DNA of 64,000 nucleotides from Mucilaginibacter tolerans (lineage in GTDB: Bacteria; Bacteroidota; Bacteroidia; Sphingobacteriales; Sphingobacteriaceae). The notes beneath the pieces were generated by a model. The model saw nothing but the letters and a program-made list of their open reading frames with translations, did no database searches and had not been told where the DNA came from. The first letter of the stretch is position 1, and each line of letters starts with the position of its first letter. The position numbers and the translations under genes were made by a program. The stretch spans positions 1 through 64,000 of the forward strand of contig NZ_JAUMKB010000001.1 of NCBI RefSeq assembly GCF_030519375.1. Reading direction: 5' to 3'. Below are positions 53,805 through 63,418 of the stretch, piece by piece.

Positions 53805-56207
53805 CTACTCCGTCCTCAAACTCTTTACCGGATTCGCCAACGCCGCTTTTATCGCAGTATAACTTACCGTTAGCCATGCAATAAATATGGAAGATAAAAT
53901 GGTTACAGCAAAAAACCACACCCCAATTGTAATATGGAAGGTATACCCCTGGAGCCAGTTATGCATAAAATACCAGGCAATAGGCGCAGCAATCAAAAAC
54001 GCCAGGATCACCAGTATGGTAAACTCTTTGGATAACAGGATCAGGATATCTTTTACAGGTGCACCAAGCACTTTGCGTATGCCGATCTCCTTTTTGCGTT
54101 GTAATGCCATAAATGATATCAACCCATACAGGCCCAGGCAGGAAATAAAAATAGCGATCCCCGAAAATACTTTGTAAAGCATTGAAAGCTGATTTTCCTG
54201 CTGGTAGTATTCGGCAATGGCCTCGTCCATAAATTTATACTCGAATGTAAATTCCGGGAAATTTTTATTCCATAAAGCTTGCATGGCGGCTATCGCTTGA
54301 TTTTTCTTCCGGAGGTCGATCTTCATATTTACAAATTGGTAACCACCTTTTGCAGTTGTTAGTACGATGGGATCAATAGGGTCACGGAGTGAGTTATTAT
54401 GAAAATCCTTTACCACCCCTACAATCGGGAAAGTTTTTCCGTTTACATTGATCATTTTACCAATAGCCTCCTTCGGATTCCGTATCCCCAACTTTTTTAT
54501 TACGGTTTCATTCACCACAAATTCGCGCATAGTGTCTGACGCGAAATAAACCCTGCCGGCTACAAGAGGCAGATTGTATACACGAAAATAATTGGTATCG
54601 GCTACTTTCATGCTAACAATCATATCCGCGTTTTTACTATGCGGATCGGCACGCAAGTCAGTAGCCCAGCCGCCATCGATAGTTGAAGGTGTATGCGCGC
54701 TGAAGCTCAGCAGTTCAATACCCGGAGTCTGCAGCAGTTCATTGCGCAAATAATCCCATTTCAGGCGCGAAACGCTATCGCCCGGAAACGCGGCATACAC
54801 TATTGCATCCTTCCTGAATCCCATATTTGCCGTACGGAAATAATTCATCTGGGAGGCCACCACCAGCGTACCGATGATAAGTACCTGTGCTATAACAAAC
54901 TGAAAAACAACAAGTCCCCTCCTGAATAAAACGCCCTTTCGGTGATCTGACCCTGAAGCGCTTTTTAAAACACTTACCGGTTTAAATCCTGAGAGTACGA
55001 GCGCCGGATAAAATCCTGAGAGCAATGACACCAACAACCAACTCCCCAAAAGAACTGCGATCATTAACAGACTATAAAGTATCGAGGCCGACAGATGAAT
55101 ATTAAGCAGATTATTACAGGCAGGGATAACCGAAACAACAATCAGCAATGAGATAACCATGGCCGTCAAACTGGTAATGCTTGTTTCACCTAAAAATTGC
55201 GCAATGAGTTGCCCGCGGCTACCTCCAAGTACTTTTCTTACCCCTACTTCACGGGCACGGTTAACCGCCTGTGCAATAGTAAGGTTGATGAAGTTCACAC
55301 AGGCTACAATAAGCAGGAAGAACCCTATCAGGCTAAGAGCAAGAATCAGGTCCTTACTAAATGTGCGCCCGGTATAATTGCCCAGGCGTTCGTCGTAATG
55401 CACCTCGCTTAGCAATTGAGGCACAAGATTATATCCAGGGTTTATGGGTGTTATATGTTTTGCCGTGAAACCGGCCAGCAACTTACTTAGCTCGCTCTGG
55501 GTATGGCCTTCTCTTAGCTCTACAAAACAATAATTGCCGTCATTAATGTTACCCCAGTTTTTTACATCCATGTATTTTTTAAGCGTGACATAAGAGATGA
55601 TGGCCTTTATCGGAAAATCAGTGTTAACGGGCATGTCATTCAACACGCCGGTAACCTTTACGTCGATGCCGTCCATTTTTAGTGTTTTGCCTATCACCCC
55701 TCTCCAGTCGCCAAAATATTTTGAGGCGGTGTTTTTGGTGAGCAAAACACTGTTGGGTTCACTTATAGCCGATGTGATATTACCATCGGCCAGGCCAAAG
55801 TTGAAAATGTTAAAGAATTGGGGTTCGGCAAAGAAAAGGCCGTTAACCTCTTTAAAGCGTTTAACCGCACCGTTCTTTCCCGCCGGAATGATCACCTGTA
55901 CGTTATTATCATCCACAATAGCAGCTGAATTGGCCAACTGTGATAGTTCGGCCCGTAGTGCTGGTGTTACCGGTACTGGTACCCCGGTGCGATACTCACG
56001 GTTAGTGGCATTTTTCCCTACACGCACCACACGATATATTCTATCCTTTTTGGGGTGAAAATTGTCAAAGCTTTGTTCATATTGAATTACCAGGAATATT
56101 AAAAGGAAGGCGGCAAAACCCACTGCAAGGCCTGCGATATTGATAATGGCATTCCCTTTTTGTCTAAACAGGTTCCGGATGGCTGTTTTAAGGTAGTTTT
56201 TTAACAT
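53805..56207 (-). CDS. FtsX/MacB-type ABC permease
   Basis: An 800-residue inner-membrane protein with two copies of the MacB periplasmic core plus FtsX unit. TM segments are near residue 20-42, then about 285-425 (three helices), then about 430-450 and again about 675-795 (three helices). AVNRAREVGVRKVLGGSRGQL and LQRKKEIGIRKVLGAPVKDI are the two coupling loops that touch an ATPase. No ABC ATPase gene is adjacent, which is usual for this Bacteroidota family. Such proteins move lipoproteins or peptides, or transmit force in the envelope. Confidence 0.92.
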   Translation of the reverse strand: MLKNYLKTAIRNLFRQKGNAIINIAGLAVGFAAFLLIFLVIQYEQSFDNFHPKKDRIYRVVRVGKNATNREYRTGVPVPVTPALRAELSQLANSAAIVDDNNVQVIIPAGKNGAVKRFKEVNGLFFAEPQFFNIFNFGLADGNITSAISEPNSVLLTKNTASKYFGDWRGVIGKTLKMDGIDVKVTGVLNDMPVNTDFPIKAIISYVTLKKYMDVKNWGNINDGNYCFVELREGHTQSELSKLLAGFTAKHITPINPGYNLVPQLLSEVHYDERLGNYTGRTFSKDLILALSLIGFFLLIVACVNFINLTIAQAVNRAREVGVRKVLGGSRGQLIAQFLGETSITSLTAMVISLLIVVSVIPACNNLLNIHLSASILYSLLMIAVLLGSWLLVSLLSGFYPALVLSGFKPVSVLKSASGSDHRKGVLFRRGLVVFQFVIAQVLIIGTLVVASQMNYFRTANMGFRKDAIVYAAFPGDSVSRLKWDYLRNELLQTPGIELLSFSAHTPSTIDGGWATDLRADPHSKNADMIVSMKVADTNYFRVYNLPLVAGRVYFASDTMREFVVNETVIKKLGIRNPKEAIGKMINVNGKTFPIVGVVKDFHNNSLRDPIDPIVLTTAKGGYQFVNMKIDLRKKNQAIAAMQALWNKNFPEFTFEYKFMDEAIAEYYQQENQLSMLYKVFSGIAIFISCLGLYGLISFMALQRKKEIGIRKVLGAPVKDILILLSKEFTILVILAFLIAAPIAWYFMHNWLQGYTFHITIGVWFFAVTILSSIFIAWLTVSYTAIKAALANPVKSLRTE

Positions 56208-56414
56208 AGCTCAGAACTTAAGGTGTTTGGTGATGACCTTAAATACCAAAATAAATGCCATTATTTTAAATAATTGATAATAAGCGAATTAACAATAATA
56301 ATCTTTGATATCAGTGTCCGCTTATGATGCAGCGGATGTACGGTTTTAACGATTTATAAGACAAAAACCGATACACACGAATATAACAAGCTAATTTTTC
56401 GGAGTAATACCAGA

Positions 56415-56609
56415 CTAGTAAACAGGCTCAAATTGTTTGCTCTTAGCCCGCGATAAAAGCCTGACCAGGTAATCGCATTGCTTTTGAAATTGTGCACAGC
56501 AACACTTCACGCAAACTTGATCTCCATTATTAACTGAAACATGCGGGTGCTCTTTGTGAGTGGTGCAATAGATCGACCCTATAAACGATTTTACCTTTGT
56601 TGTTTCCAT
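56415..56609 (-). CDS. Small Cys/His-rich cytoplasmic protein
   Basis: A 64-residue protein. The ATG at 56607-56609 has GGGAGA eight bases upstream, one of the few good Shine-Dalgarno matches in the window, and is preferred over an upstream TTG. Cys and His cluster as YCTTHKEHPH and VCVKCCCAQFQKQC, which could form a zinc site. The end is helical and basic. No family is recognised. Confidence 0.6.
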   Translation of the reverse strand: METTKVKSFIGSIYCTTHKEHPHVSVNNGDQVCVKCCCAQFQKQCDYLVRLLSRAKSKQFEPVY

Positions 56610-56883
56610 ACTAATTCTCCCTTTTTTAGTGAAACCTCCCTTGGGTAACAAACAACTTTTGGAGAATGTTTTCGTTAGTGTTAATTTTTTTTAACACAGG
56701 CTATAATTAAGTTAAAATCATTTTAACTGTTTTCAGCGCTTTAACTAACTGATATTCAACGGATAATCACATACATCTCATCAACACGCATAAAAATGCT
56801 CGTATCTTTTCTAAAACACCCTTCGTATAAGCCTCTGAAAATCAGATAATATTTTTTAATATAAATCTAAACCCGAATTTGAT

Positions 56884-57213
56884 ATGCGTAAAAATGAAGT
56901 GACCCGGTTTTTACAACTGGTAACGTATTACGAGGTATTACCCCTGAATGCCGGAAAAACAGATTACAGCGAGATTGGGAAATATTGCCTCCGTACCGGC
57001 TTTGTTAACGCGACGCCCGATGGCAATTATATTATTGCAACCAAAGGCTGGGATTTGCTGAACGGCAAAATTCAATGGGACGACCAGCTCCCGTTATTAA
57101 CTACCTATCCTCCGGTAAATGATAAAACCATAAAGACAACTTACGTGCTTGCAGGAGCAGCCGTTGGCGGAATACTGGTTTATGAACTGGTAATAAAAGT
57201 ACTTCTCAGGTAA
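56884..57213 (+). CDS. Hypothetical protein with C-terminal membrane helix
   Basis: A 109-residue protein. Residues 1-75 look like a winged-helix-sized domain (VTRFLQLVTYYEVLPLNA, YIIATKGWDLLNGKIQWDD). Residues about 88-106 form a TM helix (YVLAGAAVGGILVYELVIKV) at the C-terminus. No known family. It converges with the kinase gene at 57225 with an 11-base gap. Confidence 0.6.
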   Translation: MRKNEVTRFLQLVTYYEVLPLNAGKTDYSEIGKYCLRTGFVNATPDGNYIIATKGWDLLNGKIQWDDQLPLLTTYPPVNDKTIKTTYVLAGAAVGGILVYELVIKVLLR

Positions 57214-57224
57214 ATACGTTTCGT

Positions 57225-58664
57225 TTAAACAGGTAATGTAAACCAAAATGTGCTCCCCTCCCCGGGCTTGCTTTCTACCCCTATTTGCCCGCCGTGCTTT
57301 TTTATAATTTCGGAACTGATGTATAACCCCAGGCCGAGCCCTGTGCTGTTAAAGTTATTTACTTCGGCGCGATAATAACGGTCGAACACATAAGGTAGCT
57401 TTTCAGGCGCCACGCCCGGACCATTGTCTTTTACCGAAACTTTTGCTTCATCATACACCCGCTCAACAGATAAAATTATATCCTTTGACTGCGGCGCATA
57501 TTTAATGGCGTTGTTTACAAAATTTACCACCACCTGATCAATCCGGCCTTTATCAGCACAAACCCTTATCTCTTTATCACCCTGAATAACCAGTTTGTAT
57601 TTATCTACTGCATGAATATGGTGGCAGCATTCAACCAGCAAGTCGGCTATTACAAAATTTGTTTTATGCAGGTGGAGATGCCCCTGCCCGATATTGCTGG
57701 CATTAAGAAGTTCGTCAACCAGTTCGGTCAGCTTCTCAACACTTCGTTTTGACCTGGTTATCAGCTTTGGCACCATATCGTGCGATGGTTCAGCTTTCAT
57801 CCTGTCTAATAACTGAATAGATGCTTTTAAACTGGTAATAGGTGTTTTGAGTTCATGGCTGGCAATGCCTATAAAATCATCCTTTTTCTGCTCCAGTATC
57901 ACTCTATCGGTTACGTTATAAAAATTTGCTACTACAGCGCATACCGACTCATCATCCAGCAAGTTAGTAATCGAGTTTTCTATCCATATCCATCGGCCAT
58001 CTTTATGCTTCATACGATGAGTAAATGAAATATTTTTACCCGGATGTGCCAGCAGGTCTTCCATATAAGCCTTCATTTCGGGCAGTTCCTCCGGGTCGGC
58101 TAATATCCAGGGCTCCATTACCAAAAACTCGTCGGCAGTATAGCCAATTACCCGCTCGATCGACGGACTAACGTATACCCTTTTCCCCTCGCGGTTGGTC
58201 AGCACTATGCCCTCTGATCCCTTTTCAATCATTGCCCTGAACAGCGCCTGTATTTGATTCACTCGCCGGTAAGCGGACATAATAACCGAACTTATAAGGA
58301 TAATAAAGGTAGACTCGGCAAAAAAAATGGAAATTTTATATAGTGCCAGGCTGGTAAACTTGAACTCGCTATTTGGCGCAAGGAAAAAATAATCAGCTGT
58401 CACCGCTGCCAAAATAATAGCCACTATAGCCGGACCAATGCCTGCCATAATAGTACACAGGCAAACAATGGCAAAGTATAGTAAAAAGGGACTGCTTGCA
58501 TTGATAAAACCCAGAAACTGCAACTTAAAAAGGGTGGCAATTATTACCAGGATTAACGGCAAACTATACCTGGCGTAAAAGGGGCGGTTCTTACGCTGCT
58601 CAGACCATATCAGAAACCTGTGTATAGCGCTTTTTTCGGCAAAAAATGGTCTGTTCCTTCTCAT
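57225..58664 (-). CDS. DUF4118-PAS sensor histidine kinase
   Basis: A 479-residue kinase. Four TM helices (about 30-125) form a DUF4118 (KdpD-like) domain with TADYFFLAPN. A PAS domain (about 130-255) has GIVLTNREGKRVYVSPSIERVIGYTADEFL (in pieces). The HisKA domain has His270 in GIASHELKTPITSLKASI. The ATPase has NNAIKYAPQ, DNGPGVAPEKL and STGLGLGLYIS. Length is complete. No response regulator is adjacent. Confidence 0.93.
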   Translation of the reverse strand: MRRNRPFFAEKSAIHRFLIWSEQRKNRPFYARYSLPLILVIIATLFKLQFLGFINASSPFLLYFAIVCLCTIMAGIGPAIVAIILAAVTADYFFLAPNSEFKFTSLALYKISIFFAESTFIILISSVIMSAYRRVNQIQALFRAMIEKGSEGIVLTNREGKRVYVSPSIERVIGYTADEFLVMEPWILADPEELPEMKAYMEDLLAHPGKNISFTHRMKHKDGRWIWIENSITNLLDDESVCAVVANFYNVTDRVILEQKKDDFIGIASHELKTPITSLKASIQLLDRMKAEPSHDMVPKLITRSKRSVEKLTELVDELLNASNIGQGHLHLHKTNFVIADLLVECCHHIHAVDKYKLVIQGDKEIRVCADKGRIDQVVVNFVNNAIKYAPQSKDIILSVERVYDEAKVSVKDNGPGVAPEKLPYVFDRYYRAEVNNFNSTGLGLGLYISSEIIKKHGGQIGVESKPGEGSTFWFTLPV

Positions 58665-58800
58665 TTTGCAGGAGTATTGGCAGATAAGGCTAATTACAAA
58701 TATAAGTATTTAAGGCACTTAAATGTTTTAGTAAGAGCATGTAGATAGTATAGATTCAATTGTATAATTTCACACCTGTAACTAAAATCTCTTCCAATAA

Positions 58801-59277
58801 ATGGCCGTTACTTATCGAATCGCGAATACAAATGAAGAATTTGAAATGGGCAGGAAACTTTTTGAAGAATATGCCCGTTCGTTGAATGTTGATCTCTCAT
58901 TTCAGAATTTCTCAAAAGAACTGGAAGCCATCAGCCAACAATATTACAAGCCATCAGGTGGTCTGCTGCTTGCATTTGGCAGTGGTTTACCTATTGGCTG
59001 TGCCGGTGTAAGGCTATTGGATAAAGATACGGCCGAGCTAAAACGTATGTATGTAAAAGATGAATATCGTGGACTAAAAATTGGCGTAGCGCTTTTACAA
59101 CGCTCTATTGATCTGGCTAAAACATTAGGATACAAAAAGCTCAGATTAGACACCCTGGCAAACATGGCAAAAGCCCAACAACTTTATCATTCATTTGGCT
59201 TTTACGAGATCAATGCCTATCGCCATAACCCTCTTCCAGGGACAATTTATATGGAAAAAGATTTATCTCGTGCGTAA
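58801..59277 (+). CDS. GNAT family N-acetyltransferase
   Basis: A 158-residue acetyltransferase. The acetyl-CoA loop is in ELKRMYVKDEYRGLKIGVALLQRSIDLA (the RGxxIG pattern) and the last strand is SFGFYEINAYR. The group is close to YjgM/YjaB-like GNATs of unspecified amine substrate. It is monocistronic and divergent from the kinase gene. Confidence 0.9.
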   Translation: MAVTYRIANTNEEFEMGRKLFEEYARSLNVDLSFQNFSKELEAISQQYYKPSGGLLLAFGSGLPIGCAGVRLLDKDTAELKRMYVKDEYRGLKIGVALLQRSIDLAKTLGYKKLRLDTLANMAKAQQLYHSFGFYEINAYRHNPLPGTIYMEKDLSRA

Positions 59278-59307
59278 TGGTACATGATTGCACATAAAAA
59301 GATATCA

Positions 59308-60030
59308 TTAAATAACCTCATCCCCAAAAACTTCCCAGGTAAGCGGTTCAGTTATTTCGCTCAGTTTTTTGAGTACATGCGGAGGTAAACTTTTTTTCTT
59401 TATTCTATGAGCCCTGCTATAGCCATTCGGGAAGCTTGATTTATAGATGTACTTTCTGCTTGAAAAATTAAAATCCGAAGAGCGCTCGTATCCGCCATTT
59501 GAACGGCTTCTGCGCGTAGCCCCTATCAAATAAAAATCATTCATCTGGTAGCCGACCATATATACCAGTTCATCTTCCCCATCATGAAGCAGGTCGAAAT
59601 GAATACCCAGCACCCCTTTCGAAATCGTTATATCGCGGTACGGATCGGCATCATAAATCTCCCTGCTGCGCAATATAAAAGTATTGTGCTGTAGTTTCAG
59701 CTCGTAATGATTGCCCGCGTTAAACGCTATCATCAATATCCTTGGGTGAGTGTCCTCCCCGTGTTCTGCAATTCTTTGGCGGCATTCCAATATCATTACC
59801 AAATCTGCCGCTTTATCATTATTAAGGTCGCCTGTTACAGTGTCTTTTATTTTCCAGCCTTTAGGTACAAAGCCCGCAACACTTTTGGCATTTTTAGGAA
59901 GTGTCGGAAATACGTAGGATTTTATTTTGGTATGATGTTTCGTTTTCCGGTGGGCTTGTCCGGTGACAACCTGCATATTCATTATCTGAATAGCAACTAG
60001 CCAAATCAATAAAAAGGGGGCTCGTTTCAT
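59308..60030 (-). CDS. Secreted hypothetical protein
   Basis: A 240-residue protein with a signal peptide (residues about 1-25, ending VTGQ). The mature part begins with basic HRKTKHHTK and has an FG-GAP/VCBS-like stretch DTVTGDLNNDKAADLVMILE, followed by strand-rich ILMIAFNAGNHYELKLQHN and LGIHFDLLHDGEDELVYMVGYQ. I do not recognise a specific family, although similar secreted proteins with one EF-like Asp/Asn loop are common in Bacteroidota. It is convergent with the GNAT gene. Confidence 0.65.
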   Translation of the reverse strand: MKRAPFLLIWLVAIQIMNMQVVTGQAHRKTKHHTKIKSYVFPTLPKNAKSVAGFVPKGWKIKDTVTGDLNNDKAADLVMILECRQRIAEHGEDTHPRILMIAFNAGNHYELKLQHNTFILRSREIYDADPYRDITISKGVLGIHFDLLHDGEDELVYMVGYQMNDFYLIGATRRSRSNGGYERSSDFNFSSRKYIYKSSFPNGYSRAHRIKKKSLPPHVLKKLSEITEPLTWEVFGDEVI

Positions 60031-60308
60031 TGGAAAGGTTACTGGCTGATTAACATCGTCGCTTTGTCAACACCCTGATGCTTTAATGTTATACGATGTT
60101 CCCATCTGCAAGGTTTAGTTTTGAATAGCTACAACTCAGCCGCCTGTCATTCATGCTGTTAAGTGAGTATCCAATACAATTTTCAACCCGTTTTACCCCT
60201 CATGTTAACCTAAAAGTTAATAATTGTTAAATTTCAATATTATGACGTTTAAGGTATTGCGAAAACTATTTATTTAGCTAAATTTAATCTATTACAAAGA
60301 ACGTGCTT

Positions 60309-60881
60309 ATGGTGAGGCTTTCCATACGTGTTTTAGGGTTTTTCATACTGGTATCGGCGGTAATAACTGCCTGCCAGAAGGATGAAAACGTAAAGCAGGC
60401 AGCCACCCAGACAACCGACACCACCAAGGTAAGCACGATGCCCACCACGGGTAATTTTCTTGCCAGCAAAGGCACCCTGACCGTTAAATTCAAGGATTCT
60501 ACTTACACTTTTGATGCTGAACAGGACTCTATTGCCTTCGTGAACATCAACATAGACGACGAACAATACTATGGTCTTACAGCCATAAATAAGGCCCATA
60601 CCGTGAGCTTTGGTATCAGTTCGTCCGGTGCTCCTATTGACGATGTAGCCAGCGATATATCAGGAGCTCAGTTTTTGCTAAAAGGAACAGGCAAAAAAAA
60701 CCTGGAGTACACGTTAATTCAAAGCGAGCAACCACAAAAACCGGGCACCATATCTATCGAGAAATACAACCAGGAGCTTACCCTTGCCAAAGGTACCTTT
60801 CATACCCTGCTTGCCACCGAGACCAAAGGTAACTCGCCTAAATACGTAGTAGAGGGCAGCTTTGAGCTAAAGATACAGTAA
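60309..60881 (+). CDS. Lipoprotein of unknown function
   Basis: A 190-residue lipoprotein. I use the ATG at 60309 rather than the GTG six bases earlier. The lipobox is VITAC (Cys about residue 20), followed by a Thr/Gln-rich linker. The domain (about 45-190) is all-strand (GTLTVKFKDSTYTFDAEQDSI, YYGLTAINKAHTVSFGISS) with a closing VVEGSFELKI. This is the layout of many Bacteroidota surface lipoproteins. No ligand is visible. Confidence 0.65.
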   Translation: MVRLSIRVLGFFILVSAVITACQKDENVKQAATQTTDTTKVSTMPTTGNFLASKGTLTVKFKDSTYTFDAEQDSIAFVNINIDDEQYYGLTAINKAHTVSFGISSSGAPIDDVASDISGAQFLLKGTGKKNLEYTLIQSEQPQKPGTISIEKYNQELTLAKGTFHTLLATETKGNSPKYVVEGSFELKIQ

Positions 60882-60980
60882 GACACGTTAACATTTTTGA
60901 GTGAGTGAATGAGTGAGGGGTGAATGGTGAATTTGTTTGCAATGACAATTTTACACCTTGGCTATTGACCATTGACCAAA

Positions 60981-62009
60981 CTACTCCCCCTCCAGCGCCA
61001 CCACAATAGCAGTACGCATCTGCGGGTCATTAAAATCTGGCGCAACATGCCCGCGGTCGCTGTCCATTACCAGCAATTTAGCAGGCAATAATTTAGAAAA
61101 CTCTATGGCAGGCGTCGGGTTAACCAGGTGATCCTGCCTGGAGCTGATGATCAGCATTTTTGCCTTCACATGCTTGGCCGCTTCCTGCATAGAACCGCCG
61201 TAAGGTTTGGAAATATCATGCCCGATTACTGCTTTAGTTTGATACAGATAGTCGTTCCAATCGCGGGTTTTTGTAATTTGAACCTTCTTCATCCACACGG
61301 CGAAGCTATCTCGCGACATGGTTTTCACCTTATGTTCAGGCGTGGTTGAGGCAAACTCTGACAGCATTACTGCCGGCACTATGATGGGGTTCTGCTTATA
61401 GTTTCCATGTTGAAATGCCGGATCATTCTCGATCACCCTGGCGTAGATATTGTAACCCATCAGATCATAGCTGCTTGGCCGCGGACTGCCTACTATGGGT
61501 ATGAGTACTTCCATAAAACTAGGGTGACTTACCGCCCACTGAAAAGTTTGTATGCCGCCCATGGATATCCCCATCACCGCATGCAGATGCACAATGTCCA
61601 TCTTGCCGACCAGCAGCCGGTATTGGCTTTCCACCATATCCCTGATGCTGAAATGCGGGAAACGTGGCCCATGCTGCTTCAAGCTGTTTGAAGGTGATGA
61701 CGACACCCCATCGCCCAGGGCATCTGCAATGATCAGGCAGTATTTCGTGGTATCAATGGCTTTCCAAGGTTCGGCATATTCTACATCCTTTGCCGTACCG
61801 CCATACCAGCTCGGGAACAGGATGCCATTGTTTTTGGCGCTGTTCAGTTTGCCATAAATGCGGTAACCAATGCGGCAGTCCTTTATCACCTGTCCAGATT
61901 CTACTTTAAAATCGCCCAATGTGGCAAATTGTTGTCTGTCAGGGGCTTTCTGAGCATGGCAAATGCCAACGCAAGTAAGAAGTAAGAAGGCAAGAATGCA
62001 GGTTTTCAT
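60981..62009 (-). CDS. Secreted MetX-like alpha/beta hydrolase
   Basis: A 342-residue exported hydrolase (signal ending CHAQ). The fold is that of homoserine O-acetyltransferase: GILFPSWYGGTAKD, IIADALGDGVSSSPSNS, the nucleophile Ser in AVMGISMGGIQTFQWAVSHP, Asp in MLIISSRQDHLVNP and His in DRGHVAPDF. A signal peptide and loss of the biosynthetic context speak against a role in methionine synthesis; it is more likely a periplasmic esterase. Confidence 0.85.
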   Translation of the reverse strand: MKTCILAFLLLTCVGICHAQKAPDRQQFATLGDFKVESGQVIKDCRIGYRIYGKLNSAKNNGILFPSWYGGTAKDVEYAEPWKAIDTTKYCLIIADALGDGVSSSPSNSLKQHGPRFPHFSIRDMVESQYRLLVGKMDIVHLHAVMGISMGGIQTFQWAVSHPSFMEVLIPIVGSPRPSSYDLMGYNIYARVIENDPAFQHGNYKQNPIIVPAVMLSEFASTTPEHKVKTMSRDSFAVWMKKVQITKTRDWNDYLYQTKAVIGHDISKPYGGSMQEAAKHVKAKMLIISSRQDHLVNPTPAIEFSKLLPAKLLVMDSDRGHVAPDFNDPQMRTAIVVALEGE

Positions 62010-62016
62010 AAGCGGA

Positions 62017-62238
62017 TTAAGAAGCTATGTTATCCAGTTCATCAATATGTATCAGCAGATCCTGGTGAAAAGTATCGCGCTTAAAACCATCAGGGGTGTA
62101 ATAAACCACGTTCACATATTCATCGCTTTCAATAAAGCCGCCTTTGCCGTCATCATCTACCACATAACCCTCCACTGCCATCTTTGGCCCATCGGCAATC
62201 ATCACCACAATATCACCTAAAATGAATTTCTTTTCCAT
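62017..62238 (-). CDS. DUF2158/YodC-like small protein
   Basis: A 73-residue cytoplasmic protein. The ATG at 62236-62238 gives KFILGDIVVMIADGPKMAVEGYV, the standard YodC opening (Phe-x-x-Gly-Asp-x-V-x-L-x-S/D-G-G/P), followed by acidic linker and VNVVYYTPDGFKRDTFHQDLL. The family is unstudied. It lies eight bases before the hydrolase gene on the same strand, so they are likely co-transcribed. It is divergent from the peptide deformylase gene. Confidence 0.75.
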   Translation of the reverse strand: MEKKFILGDIVVMIADGPKMAVEGYVVDDDGKGGFIESDEYVNVVYYTPDGFKRDTFHQDLLIHIDELDNIAS

Positions 62239-62296
62239 GATGGTAAAGATATTAAGCCTGCTACATATTTCATAAAAGCAGGTATTTTTGACCTTA

Positions 62297-62782
62297 ATGA
62301 AAACCATTGACGATCTTCTCCACCTAGGCGACCCGCGCTTATACCAAATATGCGAACCTGTTTTGCCGGGCGACCTGCCGATGGTAAGCACCTGGGTGGC
62401 CGACTTGCATAATGTAATGCAGCAGATACGTGAGCGTTATCATTTTGGCCGTGCCATTGCCGCTCCGCAACTGGGTATTATGAAACGATTGATCTACATG
62501 AATATCGACCGGCCAGTGGTAATCATTAATCCTGTTTTGAGCAATCTGAGTGATGAAAAATTTGAATTATGGGACGATTGCATGAGCTTCCCTAATCTAC
62601 TGGTAAAAGTATTGCGTCACCGCGAAATCACTATTGATTACCTGGACGAAAACGGGCAACCACAGCAATGGCACCTGAGAGGCGACCTGTCTGAATTGTT
62701 GCAGCATGAATACGACCATCTGGAGGGTATCTTATGCACTATGCGCGCAGTGAGTGAGAAGGCATTTAAGTGGAGGAAGTGA
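62297..62782 (+). CDS. Peptide deformylase-like protein with variant motif
   Basis: A 161-residue metalloenzyme-like protein. Motif 1 GRAIAAPQLG replaces the canonical GxGxAAxQ; motif 2 is WDDCMSF, with the metal Cys kept but Glu-Gly before it changed to Asp-Asp; motif 3 LQHEYDHLEG has both His and the catalytic Glu. Metal binding should be intact. Changes in motifs 1 and 2 suggest a divergent deformylase, perhaps secondary to a housekeeping copy. Start at ATG 62297 rather than TTG nine bases before. Confidence 0.85.
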   Translation: MKTIDDLLHLGDPRLYQICEPVLPGDLPMVSTWVADLHNVMQQIRERYHFGRAIAAPQLGIMKRLIYMNIDRPVVIINPVLSNLSDEKFELWDDCMSFPNLLVKVLRHREITIDYLDENGQPQQWHLRGDLSELLQHEYDHLEGILCTMRAVSEKAFKWRK

Positions 62783-62826
62783 AACTGGCTAATCTACTCA
62801 CCTGGTCTATGCACTTATGTAATTAA

Positions 62827-63183
62827 TCAGCTCAATGCTATCCGGTGCACCAGGTACACAAAATCGTCGAGCTGCATAGGCTTGGCTACGTAGCCATCGG
62901 CGCATCCACATTTTGATATTTCGTCTACGGTTTTAGTTGGCGAATACAGAATAATGGGGATCTTCCCGGTTTGCACGTTTGCTTTCAGTTTGGCACACAG
63001 GTCATTGCCCTGGGTATTGCCCAGTTGATCGCCTACCACAACAATATGCGGCCTGATGCGGCTTATGTCTTCAATGGCAGTTTCCTTCTTGCATCTAAAC
63101 ACTTCGTATCCGCTATTTTCAAACGTAAAGGCCGACATCTCGCGGGCATCGCTATCTTCTTCAACTATGGCTAATTTTTTCAC
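62827..63183 (-). CDS. Single-domain response regulator, GTG start
   Basis: A 118-residue receiver. The start codon is GTG (63181-63183) and no ATG in frame precedes it. The acidic pocket is VEEDSD, the phosphoacceptor Asp52 is in VVVGDQLGNTQG, followed by IILYSPT and the Lys of YVAKPM. No output domain. The motif around Asp52 (GDQ in place of the usual D-x-x-M-P) is divergent, so phosphorylation is likely but not certain. No kinase is adjacent. Confidence 0.85.
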   Translation of the reverse strand: MKKLAIVEEDSDAREMSAFTFENSGYEVFRCKKETAIEDISRIRPHIVVVGDQLGNTQGNDLCAKLKANVQTGKIPIILYSPTKTVDEISKCGCADGYVAKPMQLDDFVYLVHRIALS

Positions 63184-63418
63184 TTTTTTATGAATTGATG
63201 AATGCTAATTTATGCAATTAAATGGAATGTTGCATAGTCAACAGCAATGTTTCCCGCTTGTTTTCCATCTAAAAAAGGCAACTACTAACAATCTGTAAAA
63301 CCTGCTGATATTCAAAAATTTATGTTAAGAAACCGGCCAAAATTTTATTTAATTTTATACTGCAATTATAAACCAACCACAACTGTATTCCTGCGCTAAA
63401 CACTTAAACAAACACATT

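Noticed and set aside
60899..60976. Further member of the GTT/AAC inverted-repeat family (TGAGTGAATGAGTGAG stretch)
   Set aside because: The two halves pair poorly (only TGACCATTGACC-like matches), so I left it out.
60981..62009. Calling the MetX-like protein homoserine O-acetyltransferase
   Set aside because: It has a signal peptide and no methionine-pathway neighbours, so a secreted esterase of the same fold is more likely.
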